A stretch of 8,040 nucleotides of DNA, taken from an uncultured Alphaproteobacteria bacterium (GTDB taxonomy: Bacteria; Pseudomonadota; Alphaproteobacteria; Rickettsiales; UBA1997). A program made the translations under genes and the position numbers. The notes below the pieces were generated by a model that was not told where the DNA came from, did not search any database, and saw only the letters and a list, made by a program, of their open reading frames with translations. The DNA is taken from positions 1 to 8,040 of the forward strand of contig CAJBXX010000147.1 of NCBI GenBank assembly GCA_903959715.1, given 5' to 3'. Each line of letters starts with the position of its first letter. Position 1 is the first letter of the stretch. Of this stretch, positions 1-7,439 are shown piece after piece.

Positions 1-559
1 CTTGATCTTTAATTTGAGTGAGTCGCGCCGGCTTACCATCCTTTAAAACTTCCAAAACTTTTTTTGCCATATCAATAATTTGTGATGCATCTTTTTCGGT
101 TTTTAATTTTTTTTCTAAATTCGGCAATCTTTTTTCGAGACTTTCGAGATCGGCGATGATGAGTTCGAGCTGAATTAATTCAATATCGCGAAGCGGATCG
201 ACTGAATTTTCAACATGCGTAATATTTTCATCTTCAAAGCAACGCACAACGTTGATAATGGCGTCAACTTCACGAATATGCGATAAAAATTGATTGCCTA
301 AACCCTCGCCTTTACTGGCTCCACGCACTAATCCAGCAATATCAACAAATTCAATTTGAATTGGTATTAATTGGGCTGAACCGGCAATTTTTGCGAGTTT
401 TTCAAGGCGTTCATCGGGCACATTTACCTTGCCGATATTTGGTTCAATCGTGCAAAAAGGATAATTGGCGGCTTGAGCTGAAGCGGTTTGCGTAAGAGCG
501 TTAAATAAAGTTGATTTTCCAACATTGGGCAAGCCAACAATTCCACATTTTAATGACAT
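1..559 (-). CDS. ychF: Redox-responsive ATPase/GTPase YchF (Obg family), N-terminal part, cut by window edge
   Basis: The start codon is at 557-559 and 186 codons are readable before the window ends, so about half of a typical ~360-residue YchF is present. The protein begins [17 protein letters not shown], with the P-loop (G1) at residues 9-17. The segment PFCTIEPN lies at 34-41, and the family signature [20 protein letters not shown] (switch II/G3, D73) at 71-90. Residues ~133-175 are Leu/Lys/Glu-rich and match the helical hairpin insert of YchF. The NxxE nucleotide-specificity motif and the C-terminal TGS domain lie beyond the edge and cannot be checked. Known family members bind ATP more readily than GTP, associate with ribosomes and affect stress and translation responses. 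The gene is divergent from mltA. The frequent neighbour pth is not on its upstream side. No Shine-Dalgarno is visible before the ATG. The family assignment is very secure. Confidence 0.96.
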   Translation of the reverse strand, partial: MSLKCGIVGLPNVGKSTLFNALTQTASAQAANYPFCTIEPNIGKVNVPDERLEKLAKIAGSAQLIPIQIEFVDIAGLVRGASKGEGLGNQFLSHIREVDAIINVVRCFEDENITHVENSVDPLRDIELIQLELIIADLESLEKRLPNLEKKLKTEKDASQIIDMAKKVLEVLKDGKPARLTQIKDQ

Positions 560-665
560 ATTTTTTATATTTTGGTTTTTTAATTTTATTAATGAAAATT
601 TGTTTTGAGTTTAAAATAATTTAAGTTAAAAAGTTAATATATTTTTCTTAAATTAAAAACATTTT
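560..665. other. Divergent intergenic region between ychF and mltA
   Basis: These 106 bases are almost entirely A and T and must hold the 5' ends of both divergent genes. I looked for -35/-10 pairs on both strands. A TAATAT at 635-640 could be a -10 for mltA, but no acceptable -35 lies 16-18 bases upstream of it. Neither gene has a purine-rich Shine-Dalgarno in the last 15 bases. That promoters lie here is inferred from gene orientation, not from motifs. Confidence 0.4.
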
Positions 666-1784
666 ATGCTTCGTTACTTTTTTATTTTATGCCTTTTATT
701 TGCTTTGCCAAGTTGTTTATTTAATAAAAGAATAACCATCAAAACTTCGGAAGCCTTAAGGCTAAATGAGCAAGATTTTCAAGATCTTGAGGGCTGGAAC
801 GAAGATGATCACAAATTAGCATTGCAAACTTTTTTGCATTCTTGTCGTAAATTTAGCAAAATGCCACAAAACTCACCACTAAATGGAAAGCTATTGGATA
901 TTACAGCTGGAGACTTCCGCGATGTTTGCGATATCGGCGAAGTTGTTAAACAAATGAGCGCTAAACAAACTAAAAATTTCTTTGAAAATTGGTTTAAATT
1001 ATTTTTAGTTGAATCAAAATCTGGAGAAGAAAATGGTGTATTTACCGGCTATTACGAAGCCTCTTTGCGTGGAAGTTTTGTTAAAAATGATAAATATAAA
1101 TATCCAATATACGCCAAACCAAAAGATGTAAATTTTGATGCAAATTTAACGCGTAAAGATATTGAAAATGGCGCCCTCGCCTCACAAAAACTCGAATTAA
1201 TTTATGTTGATGACAAAGTTGATTTATTTTTCATGCATATTCAAGGTTCGGGACGCGTAATTTTGCCCAATGGCAATGAAATAAGGCTTGCTTTCGCTGG
1301 CAAAAATCAACATCCATTCAATGCAATTTCTAACGAAATGTTTGAAAAGGGTTTGATTTCTAAAGATGAATATAATTCCAAAGGCGTTCGCAAATGGCTT
1401 AAAAACAATCCCGAAAAAGCCGAAGAAATCATGAATTTAAATAATTCATTCACATTTTTTAGAATTTTTGATAATGAATATGTAATCGGAGCTCAAGGGG
1501 TTCCATTAACTTCCGAGCGTTCACTTGCGGTTGATAATGAAATTATGCCATTTGGGACGCCATTATGGGTGCAAACGCAATTAAAAAATTCCGACAATAA
1601 AGAGAGTTTTAATAAATTAATGATTGCGCAAGACACCGGTTCGGCAATCAAAGGAGTCGTTCGAGGCGATATATTTTTTGGCTATGGCGAAGAAGCCGAA
1701 AACAAAGCTTTTACCATGGCTTCAAAGGGTAAATATTATGTTTTATTGCCAATAAATTTCGTTGATAAAGTGCTCGGAAGATAA
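666..1784 (+). CDS. mltA: Membrane-bound lytic murein transglycosylase A (MltA), lipoprotein
   Basis: The 372-residue length is close to E. coli MltA (365). A lipoprotein signal peptide is visible: hydrophobic residues 4-14, then the lipobox L14-P-S-C17, so the mature protein should be acylated at Cys17 and sit in the outer membrane facing the periplasm. The MltA domain carries FTGYYEAS (126-133) and FFMHIQGSGRV (188-198). The C-terminal 3D domain carries VPLTSERSLAVD (279-290) and AQDTGSAIKGVVRGDIFFG (321-339). By motif position, Asp335 corresponds to the catalytic Asp of E. coli MltA (Asp308 in mature numbering) and Asp323 to the other conserved Asp; this mapping is from memory of the family, not an alignment. 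The enzyme cleaves glycan strands to 1,6-anhydro-muropeptides during wall turnover. It is a single plus-strand gene converging on the minus-strand run, and its own LspA is encoded in that run. The ATG is preceded by A/T only, with no Shine-Dalgarno. Confidence 0.93.
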   Translation: MLRYFFILCLLFALPSCLFNKRITIKTSEALRLNEQDFQDLEGWNEDDHKLALQTFLHSCRKFSKMPQNSPLNGKLLDITAGDFRDVCDIGEVVKQMSAKQTKNFFENWFKLFLVESKSGEENGVFTGYYEASLRGSFVKNDKYKYPIYAKPKDVNFDANLTRKDIENGALASQKLELIYVDDKVDLFFMHIQGSGRVILPNGNEIRLAFAGKNQHPFNAISNEMFEKGLISKDEYNSKGVRKWLKNNPEKAEEIMNLNNSFTFFRIFDNEYVIGAQGVPLTSERSLAVDNEIMPFGTPLWVQTQLKNSDNKESFNKLMIAQDTGSAIKGVVRGDIFFGYGEEAENKAFTMASKGKYYVLLPINFVDKVLGR

Positions 1785-1801
1785 ATTTTTTTGAAGATTT
1801 T

Positions 1802-2686
1802 TTATAAAAATTCTAACATTTTTTTTGCAATAAAATTATCTTTTTTATAAAAATAATTTTGTGCTTCATCGATATTTTTCAAAATTTTTTCCAATCGATA
1901 AATATCATCAAAAGCATTGCCATAAATTGTCGAGTAATTATTTTTTTTCACACTCAAACCGAAAGCTAGAGCATTTAAAATAGCACTTAAAGCCAGATAA
2001 ATATCGGCATCAGCGGAAGCAATGCGATATTCCAATCTTTTAAAATTTGGTGAATTTGTTGATTTACAAACTCTAATAGCACAGCTTCTATTATCGGCAC
2101 CAAGGCTTAGATTGACTGGTGCGGTATATTTTTTGAGATTAAAAAGTTTTTTGTTTAAATCGAGATCGAAACGCTGATAATCTTGAAATTTTGGAGCTAA
2201 AATTAACATCATGAAGTGAGATGATTCTAAGAGTCCACTGGCACAATGCTCGATTAAATTATCGTCAAAAATATTGTAATTTTTTTCATCGTGAAGTGAA
2301 ATATTGAATTGCAAAGCACTTCCACAATCATCGATGAAAGGCTTACTTGCAAAGCAAGCACTACAATTTATTTGATGAGCAAAAAAGTGAATTTTATTTT
2401 TAATATTTTCAATTTCCGTCGCCAAATTTAGTAAATCTGCGGTAAAATTTGTAATAATTTCAACCTGCCCTTCGCCTTGCTCTCTCTTGCCTTGAATCGT
2501 TTTACAAAATTCGTCAATTACGATATTATCGGAAATTTTATTGTTATTTTTATCGAGTAAAAAAAATTCCAATTCGCAACCAATTTTTATGTGAAGCGAA
2601 TTGGAATTTTTTGATAAAATTTTTAAAAAATTTTGATGAGATTTTTCTAAAATTTTATGTTTATTTAGATAAAAATTTTCAAGCAT
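1802..2686 (-). CDS. Divergent glutamine-synthetase-fold protein lacking the N-terminal beta-grasp domain
   Basis: The 294 residues are well short of a normal GS (~440-470). Visible GS catalytic-domain motifs, in order, are ELEFF at 38-42 (like EPEFF; E38 and E40 as metal ligands), EQGEGQVEI at 69-77 (E69 and E76 as ligands), GSALQFNIS at 122-130 in place of GSGMHCHMS, TAPVNLSLGADNRSCAIR at 188-205, and RLEYR at 217-221 (E219, R221) followed by the ADADIYLALSAILNAL helix at 225-240. Missing are the ~100-residue beta-grasp domain, which supplies the ammonium-site Asp to the neighbouring subunit, and both histidines of the HxH motif, replaced by Gln126 and Asn128. It belongs to the GS / gamma-glutamyl-ligase superfamily, but the substrate is unknown and true glutamine synthetase activity is doubtful. 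The start codon directly abuts the trxA stop (TAAATG), suggesting translational coupling. It could be a specialised gamma-glutamyl ligase, a regulator or a decaying enzyme, although the frame is intact. Confidence 0.8.
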   Translation of the reverse strand: MLENFYLNKHKILEKSHQNFLKILSKNSNSLHIKIGCELEFFLLDKNNNKISDNIVIDEFCKTIQGKREQGEGQVEIITNFTADLLNLATEIENIKNKIHFFAHQINCSACFASKPFIDDCGSALQFNISLHDEKNYNIFDDNLIEHCASGLLESSHFMMLILAPKFQDYQRFDLDLNKKLFNLKKYTAPVNLSLGADNRSCAIRVCKSTNSPNFKRLEYRIASADADIYLALSAILNALAFGLSVKKNNYSTIYGNAFDDIYRLEKILKNIDEAQNYFYKKDNFIAKKMLEFL

Positions 2687-3004
2687 TTATAAGTTTTTAC
2701 TAATCCATTCAACCAATGATGCTCTAGGCAAAGCACCAACTTTGCTATCGGCTAATTTGCCATTTTTAAAAATCATTAATGACGGAATACCACGAACTGC
2801 AAATTGCGATGGAATTTCGGGATTGTCATCGACATTGCATTTGTAAACTTCAATTTTTCCAGCAAATTCTTTGGCAATATCATCAATGATTGGCGAAAGT
2901 TGTCGGCACGGTCCGCACCAAGGCGCCCAAAAGTCAACAAGCACTGGAATCGTTGAATTTAATACTTCTGAAGCAAATGTTTTATCGGTAGTTTCTTTGG
3001 TCAT
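2687..3004 (-). CDS. trxA: Thioredoxin
   Basis: At 105 residues this is a single-domain thioredoxin of standard size (E. coli 108). The active site WCGPC is at residues 29-33, inside VDFWAPWCGPCRQL. The buried Asp24 precedes it, and the cis-proline loop RGIPSLMIF is at 71-79 (Pro74). KCNVDDNP at 55-62 matches the usual K.NVD.NP strand. There is no signal peptide, so it acts in the cytoplasm, reducing protein disulfides with electrons from thioredoxin reductase, which is not encoded here. It follows lptD after a 76-base gap that may hold its own promoter, and its stop abuts the next gene's ATG. In many alphaproteobacteria trxA sits near addA and folC; that context is absent here. One extra cysteine (C56) lies outside the active site. 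Confidence 0.97.
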   Translation of the reverse strand: MTKETTDKTFASEVLNSTIPVLVDFWAPWCGPCRQLSPIIDDIAKEFAGKIEVYKCNVDDNPEIPSQFAVRGIPSLMIFKNGKLADSKVGALPRASLVEWISKNL

Positions 3005-3045
3005 AAATTAATTTTATTAAGGTTAATTTGTTATTAATTAAGCTC

Positions 3046-3076
3046 ATATTAAAACTTAAAAAAAAATCTTAAACAA
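3046..3076 (-). promoter_or_regulatory. Possible promoter upstream of trxA
   Basis: Reading the minus strand, TTGTTT (3076-3071) could be a -35 and TAATAT (3051-3046) a -10, separated by 19 bases, which is longer than ideal. A transcript would start near 3039, about 35 bases before the trxA ATG. In sequence this AT-rich such matches arise easily by chance. The support is mostly that this 76-base gap is the largest in the run. Confidence 0.22.
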
Positions 3077-3080
3077 GAAT

Positions 3081-5243
3081 TTATAAATTTTTAAAAGTAA
3101 AATTTAAATTAAAAGTTTTTTGAGGCTTGGTTAAATTACTTTGATTATTTTCAATTACGGAAAAACCAAAATTACTACAACATCCCTCTCTTAGAATCTC
3201 AACGCCTCTTCTTATATTTCTTTTTTGAACAAAATCGCGAGTTGTTAAAATTTTTATCTTCCATTTTTTAGGCAATTCAATTGACGAAGAAATGGTCGCT
3301 TGCTCTTTTTTAATCGGCGAATTTAAAGTTTTTCTAATCAACAAATAATCGCCACTTAAATTAAATTTTTTGTAATTAAAATTAGCGACAACTTGGTTTA
3401 TATCGTTGCGATAGCTGGCTTGATCGAGTTGAAATGAATATGAAATAGAAAAATATTTTTTACCTTTATAAGAAGCAATGCCGACAATGTTTGATTTATT
3501 ATTATCGGCAAAACCACGAATCACCCCATCTTGTCTTTTGTTTTTAATTATAAAAGCCTGTCCCGAGGTGAAATCAAACTCACCATAACTGTTAAAAAAC
3601 GAGGATTTAAAGCCATAGCTCACTCTTTTTCCGGCTTCGTTGCGATCAAAACCTGAAATTCTATCATTAATAAACAAATTACTAAAAGTAAGTTCGGAAT
3701 TAACCGAATCTTCAAGCGGAATCAATGAATTTTTAGCTTTAAAATCACTCATCACAAAATTAATTATAGGCTCAATTGTTAAAGTATTTTTCTTTGATTT
3801 ATTGCGAATGGGCAAACGCCAATTAAAAGAAAATTCTGACTTCAAATTCGATTCATTCGCTTTGTATATCCTAGGTTCAGCAACCCTTAAATCCTTATCG
3901 TTTAATGAGTATAAATCACCTTGAAATTTTGTCGAAAATTCAAAAAGATTACCTTTTAAATTAAATGGAATTTTAAATTGTGGCGTAAGTGATCCGCGTC
4001 TGTATTGCAAGCCTTCTAATCGAGTTATCGAAACAACATTCGCGTCTAAAATTAATTTTTCTTTAAAAAAAAGTGGCTTGGTTTCAAAATGAGAGCTAAT
4101 CGATGGCAAAATTAATGGTGAATTTTTTTCTTTATTGGCATTTTCTAACTCTTGAAAGCGAATCGATTTAATACCAAAATAATTTCTTTTATTAATGTAA
4201 TCAGTGTTGATTTTGCTTGCGGTATAAGCTAAGTAATTAAAACCATAATCACGAAGATAATTTCTATCGGCAACCGTTTGCAACGAAAAATCTAAACCAA
4301 AATCTTTGTTAAAATCAAAATCTCCTTTACCTTCAATTTCCCATCTAATATTTTTTTTACTGCGATTAACGACGCTTTTATCTAAGGTGCTTTTAATTTT
4401 ATTGTTGGCGAGCTCTAAATTTAAATTATATTTACCATATTTTGTATAATGCCTCCAGCCATTATTAACAATAATTTGTTGAGAGTTAAAATAATAAATT
4501 GGTGCAATTGTTAAATCTTTATTTTTGGTGATTTCTATAAAATAAGGCGTTTTGATGCCCAATCCAAAATTAGAATTTTTAGTATAAGATGGTTGAAGTA
4601 AGCCAGTTTGCCTCTTTTTAGCGGGCATTGGAAATTTTAAATAAGGAATGTATAAAACTGGAATTTCGTATAGTTTAATAATGGAATTCCAACTTGAAAA
4701 ATTATTGTCATCTCGGTTAATTGTTGAGGTTGTCGAGCTAATTGTGGCAAAGTCAAAAATCGAACCCGCTTTTGAATTATCTTTAACGATTTCTTCATTT
4801 GGACATATCGAAAAAATTGATTTTTTTAGCGATGTTTTTTCTTTTGATAAGCGCGACATTTTTTTAGAAAACAAATAAGATCCATCGACAAAAAAAACCT
4901 TGGCATCAAAAAAATCGCCAACCGAAAAATCATCTTTTATTTCGATTTTTGGCGACAAAACATAGCCAATTTCAAGATTTTTAATTTTTACATTACCAAA
5001 AGCTTTGATAATTTTAGTGTTTTTATTGTAACTTGCCTCGTCAGCGTAAATTATATTTGAATCTTTAGAAATCTCGACATTGCCGTTAGCATTGATTTCG
5101 CCTTTGATTTGATCGCCCGTAACAATTTTTGCTTTTAAAACAGCGGGAAGTCCAGATTCTTTGGTGGTTTTAAAATTTACCAAAGCAAATGCTTCCGCAT
5201 ATTGAGTTAAAAATATTAACAAAAATGCAATTAAAAGCTTCAT
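3081..5243 (-). CDS. lptD: LPS-assembly outer membrane protein LptD
   Basis: The 720 residues are slightly shorter than E. coli LptD (784). A Sec signal peptide (hydrophobic 3-13, then AEA at 16-18) leads into an LptA/OstA-like segment at ~37-90 (KAKIVTGDQIKGEINANGNV, then IIYADEASYN). The LptD signature is at 189-252: IKLYEIPVLYIPYLKFP, then KRQTGLLQPSY and the NFGLGIKTPYF..DLTIAPIYYF stretch. The remainder alternates short beta strands, as expected for the C-terminal barrel. LptD with LptE inserts LPS into the outer leaflet of the outer membrane; no lptE is seen here. It has only three cysteines: Cys147 and the adjacent pair Cys688-Cys689 near the C-terminus. The E. coli protein has two N-domain cysteines pairing with its CC. 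The start overlaps the secD stop (TAATG), so translational coupling is likely. surA and pdxA, common lptD neighbours elsewhere, are absent on the visible side. Confidence 0.93.
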   Translation of the reverse strand: MKLLIAFLLIFLTQYAEAFALVNFKTTKESGLPAVLKAKIVTGDQIKGEINANGNVEISKDSNIIYADEASYNKNTKIIKAFGNVKIKNLEIGYVLSPKIEIKDDFSVGDFFDAKVFFVDGSYLFSKKMSRLSKEKTSLKKSIFSICPNEEIVKDNSKAGSIFDFATISSTTSTINRDDNNFSSWNSIIKLYEIPVLYIPYLKFPMPAKKRQTGLLQPSYTKNSNFGLGIKTPYFIEITKNKDLTIAPIYYFNSQQIIVNNGWRHYTKYGKYNLNLELANNKIKSTLDKSVVNRSKKNIRWEIEGKGDFDFNKDFGLDFSLQTVADRNYLRDYGFNYLAYTASKINTDYINKRNYFGIKSIRFQELENANKEKNSPLILPSISSHFETKPLFFKEKLILDANVVSITRLEGLQYRRGSLTPQFKIPFNLKGNLFEFSTKFQGDLYSLNDKDLRVAEPRIYKANESNLKSEFSFNWRLPIRNKSKKNTLTIEPIINFVMSDFKAKNSLIPLEDSVNSELTFSNLFINDRISGFDRNEAGKRVSYGFKSSFFNSYGEFDFTSGQAFIIKNKRQDGVIRGFADNNKSNIVGIASYKGKKYFSISYSFQLDQASYRNDINQVVANFNYKKFNLSGDYLLIRKTLNSPIKKEQATISSSIELPKKWKIKILTTRDFVQKRNIRRGVEILREGCCSNFGFSVIENNQSNLTKPQKTFNLNFTFKNL

Positions 5244-6784
5244 TAGATTAAAGAGAGTTTTTTTGGTCTAGTTTTTTTTAACCAAATTGAAATCAATATT
5301 CGCGTTAATAAAATGGCAGTAAACATTGAAGACATTATGCCGATTGATAAAGTGACGGCGAAGCCCTTTACCGAACCATTGCCAAAAACATAAAGAAAAA
5401 ATGCCACGATTAAAGTTGTTAAATTTGAATCGAGAATAGTTCGATAAGCTTGATTAAAGCCCTGCTCAACCGATGCCAATAAGGATTTTTTACTCGCGAG
5501 CTCTTCTTTTATTCTTTCAAAAATTAATACATTCGCATCAACCGACATACCCATCGTAAGCACTATACCAGCGATACCGGGAAGGGTTAAAGTTGCTCCA
5601 AGCATCGATAAAAAAGAAATGATAATGGCGATATTTACAAAGAGGGCAATGTTGGCAATAAAACCAAAAATGCCGTAAAAAAATATCATAAAAATTGCGA
5701 CTAAAATCAAACTAACTAGGGAAGCAATTTTTCCGCTAGCAATTGAATCGGAGCCGAGAGAAGGTCCAACACTTCTTTCTTCAACAATTTTTAATGGTGC
5801 CGGCAAGGCTCCTGCTCTTAATAATAAAGCCACCTGCCCCGCTTCTTGGGTTGTAAAACTGCCTGAGATTACACCGCTTCCTTGATTAATAACGGTGTTA
5901 ATCACGGGTGCCGTAATCACTTTACCATCGAGAACGATTGCAAAAATTTTACCAATATTATCTTGAGTAATTTGGGCAAATTTTCGCGAGCCAAGAGAGT
6001 TAAATCTAAAAGAAACCGCTGGCTTACCTTCGTGATAAGTGGCACTAGCATCAACCAACAAATCCCCACTCAAAATCACCTCTTTTTTAAGAGAATAATT
6101 ATTGCCGTTATTATCGTAAACTTGCATAATATCAAAGTTCGATGAAGAATCGTCGGAAGCTAAATGGAAAGTCATTTTGGCGGTTTTCCCCAAAATTTCT
6201 TTTAATTCTTGAGAATTTTGAACACCAGGCACTTGCAATAAAATTCTTTTGTCACCTTGAGCTATGATATTGGGCTCTTTGGTGCCGTTTTCGTCAATTC
6301 TACGACGAACAATTTCGATTGATTGTTTAACTAAATTTTCTTTTATATTTTTGAATTCACTATCAGAAAAGTAAATTTGAAATTGACCATTATCTTCGGA
6401 AATCTCAACTTGTTTTGATAATTTACGAATTAAATTTTTAACATTCTTTTTTTCATCTTGATCGGTGATCGTAAAGATTATTGTTTTATCAGACCTTTCT
6501 ACCAGGGTTCTCAAAGATTCTTCGTAAAAAACATTTTTTATTTCTTCCTTCAAAATTTCAACTTGTTCGAGAATATAATTTTCAACATCAATTTCCAAAA
6601 GAAGTTGTGAACCTCCACGCAAATCAAGACCTAAATTAACTTTATTATTTGGGATCAAAGTTTTTAGTGGAGAGTTTTTTATAGCGTCTTCATTATTTAA
6701 TAAAAAAGTTGGCAATGCAAAATATATTGCCAACAAGCACAGAGAGCTGATAAGAAAGATTTTTAACTTAGAAAATATTAACAT
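5243..6784 (-). CDS. secD: Protein translocase subunit SecD
   Basis: The 513 residues are typical of alphaproteobacterial SecD and shorter than E. coli (615). The first membrane segment is at ~7-29, followed by the periplasmic P1 region opening with VNLGLDLRGGSQLLLEID (49-66, DLRGG at 54-58). The P1 head/foot includes VRRRIDENGTKEPNI (159-173) and ISGSFTTQEAGQVALLLRAG (306-325), then ALPAPLKIVEERSVGPSLG (326-344). Five more membrane segments follow at ~353-500, with the signature GMSVDANVLIFERIKEEL at 412-429 and AYRTILDSNLTTLI at 446-459. SecD, with SecF, uses the proton gradient to help pull proteins across the inner membrane after SecA action. SecF is not fused to it and is not downstream; that place is taken by lptD. 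It lies 14 bases after yajC, the usual partner. The leader before its ATG is A/T-rich without a Shine-Dalgarno. Confidence 0.97.
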   Translation of the reverse strand: MLIFSKLKIFLISSLCLLAIYFALPTFLLNNEDAIKNSPLKTLIPNNKVNLGLDLRGGSQLLLEIDVENYILEQVEILKEEIKNVFYEESLRTLVERSDKTIIFTITDQDEKKNVKNLIRKLSKQVEISEDNGQFQIYFSDSEFKNIKENLVKQSIEIVRRRIDENGTKEPNIIAQGDKRILLQVPGVQNSQELKEILGKTAKMTFHLASDDSSSNFDIMQVYDNNGNNYSLKKEVILSGDLLVDASATYHEGKPAVSFRFNSLGSRKFAQITQDNIGKIFAIVLDGKVITAPVINTVINQGSGVISGSFTTQEAGQVALLLRAGALPAPLKIVEERSVGPSLGSDSIASGKIASLVSLILVAIFMIFFYGIFGFIANIALFVNIAIIISFLSMLGATLTLPGIAGIVLTMGMSVDANVLIFERIKEELASKKSLLASVEQGFNQAYRTILDSNLTTLIVAFFLYVFGNGSVKGFAVTLSIGIMSSMFTAILLTRILISIWLKKTRPKKLSLI

Positions 6785-6798
6785 TTTTTATGAAAATT

Positions 6799-7194
6799 TT
6801 AGTGTTTTTTTGAATGTTTTTTTTCAGATTTTTTTTCTGTAATTTTGGAAGATTTTTTTTCATTAATAACGGGTTTTTCAACTTCAGAAACATTGTTTTT
6901 AAGAACAATAACTACGACACCATCAGCGATTTCAACGCCAATTTGATTTTCTTTTTCATGAATCTCGCGAACAACGCCAATAATGCCTCCGCTGGTGATG
7001 ACTTTATTACCAATTTTTAGATTATTAACCATTTTTTCATGCTCTTTGATTTTTTTAGTTTGCGGACGAATAATTAAAAAATAAAAAATTACAAAAATTA
7101 AAATTAACGGCACAAAACTTGCTGGCGAAAATTGACTTTGAGTTGAGGCTTCAGAGGCTTGAGCCATGGCATCGGAAATAAAAAATTGAATCAT
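6799..7194 (-). CDS. yajC: Sec translocase accessory protein YajC
   Basis: At 131 residues it is slightly longer than E. coli YajC (110). A single membrane segment at ~27-43 (FVPLILIFVIFYFLIIRP) is followed by the diagnostic RPQTKKIKEHEKM (43-55) and the cytoplasmic domain LKIGNKVITSGGIIGVVREI (59-78). The family member binds the SecDF complex and associates with the holotranslocon. It directly precedes secD, the classic arrangement. Beyond the conserved core, residues 111-131 form a highly basic tail with nine lysines and two histidines in 21 residues, encoded by an A-rich stretch (T-rich on the plus strand, ~6802-6863). The tail may interact with nucleic acid, ribosome or lipid head groups, but this is speculation. 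The ATG was chosen because the conserved hydrophobic segment begins about 25 residues later, as in other YajC proteins. Confidence 0.94.
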   Translation of the reverse strand: MIQFFISDAMAQASEASTQSQFSPASFVPLILIFVIFYFLIIRPQTKKIKEHEKMVNNLKIGNKVITSGGIIGVVREIHEKENQIGVEIADGVVVIVLKNNVSEVEKPVINEKKSSKITEKKSEKKHSKKH

Positions 7195-7241
7195 AAAATT
7201 GTTTTTTAATTATTAATATTATTTAAAAGTTAATGTGAATT

Positions 7242-7439
7242 TTAATCGCTTTCTTGCAACATTTTTTTAAGTTTATCTATATTTTCTTGATTTCCAACAT
7301 TTTCTTGATTTTTTTTCGTTTCGATTGAATTTAAATCGGGTAATTCGGAAAATTTTGGAGGAATTACTAGTGGATTTTTATCGCCTTTGGAGCATGAAAA
7401 TAAAGGGATTGCGATTAATAGTAAAGTTAAATATTTCAT
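7242..7439 (-). CDS. Small lipoprotein, DUF3035/BamF-like, much reduced
   Basis: This 65-residue protein has a lipoprotein signal: MKYLTLLLIAIPLFSC with lipobox L13-F-S-C16. The mature part begins SKGDKNPLVIPPKFSELPD. The PLVIPPKF..LPD segment (23-35) resembles the conserved core of DUF3035, called BamF in alphaproteobacteria, where the gene commonly follows lspA as here. The family's PDEF-type motif upstream of the core is missing, and the protein is shorter than usual. Residues 44-55 contain a two-copy six-residue repeat, NQENVG-NQENID. The rest is a charged, probably helical or disordered tail. The start overlaps the lspA stop as ATGA (7436-7439), so it is almost certainly co-translated. 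If it is BamF it is an accessory lipoprotein of outer-membrane beta-barrel assembly. The family call rests on the short motif plus position and is moderate; the lipoprotein call is firm. Confidence 0.75.
   Translation of the reverse strand: MKYLTLLLIAIPLFSCSKGDKNPLVIPPKFSELPDLNSIETKKNQENVGNQENIDKLKKMLQESD
7281..7316 (-). repeat. Two-copy 18-base tandem repeat inside the BamF-like gene
   Basis: Two 18-base units, 7281-7298 and 7299-7316, share the identical 13-base core attttcttgattt (plus-strand reading). The repeat is in frame and encodes NQENVG then NQENID. It looks like a recent or slippage-derived duplication in the linker after the conserved core. Confidence 0.7.

Noticed and set aside
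605..640. TTGAGT (605-610) with TAATAT (635-640) as a promoter for mltA
   Set aside because: The 24-base spacer is too long for a sigma-70-type promoter.
1784..1812. Possible bidirectional terminator between mltA and the GS-like gene (aattttt/aaaaatt and attttt-tat-aaaaat pairings)
   Set aside because: The stems are purely A/T, weak, and overlap the stop codon of the GS-like gene. Such pairings are common by chance at this composition.
3640..3924. Plus-strand open frame of 94 codons opposite lptD
   Set aside because: It lies wholly inside the well-supported lptD gene on the other strand. Its product shows no recognisable domain, and AT-rich antisense frames of this size are expected.
4648..4878. 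Plus-strand open frame of 76 codons opposite lptD
   Set aside because: Antisense shadow of the conserved LptD region, with no start signal or recognisable product.
5882..6145. Plus-strand open frame of 87 codons opposite secD
   Set aside because: It overlaps the conserved SecD periplasmic region on the other strand, and the product is unremarkable.
6814..7020. Plus-strand frame rich in Phe and Asn opposite yajC
   Set aside because: The composition is the complement of the lysine-rich YajC tail: a low-complexity shadow, not a gene.
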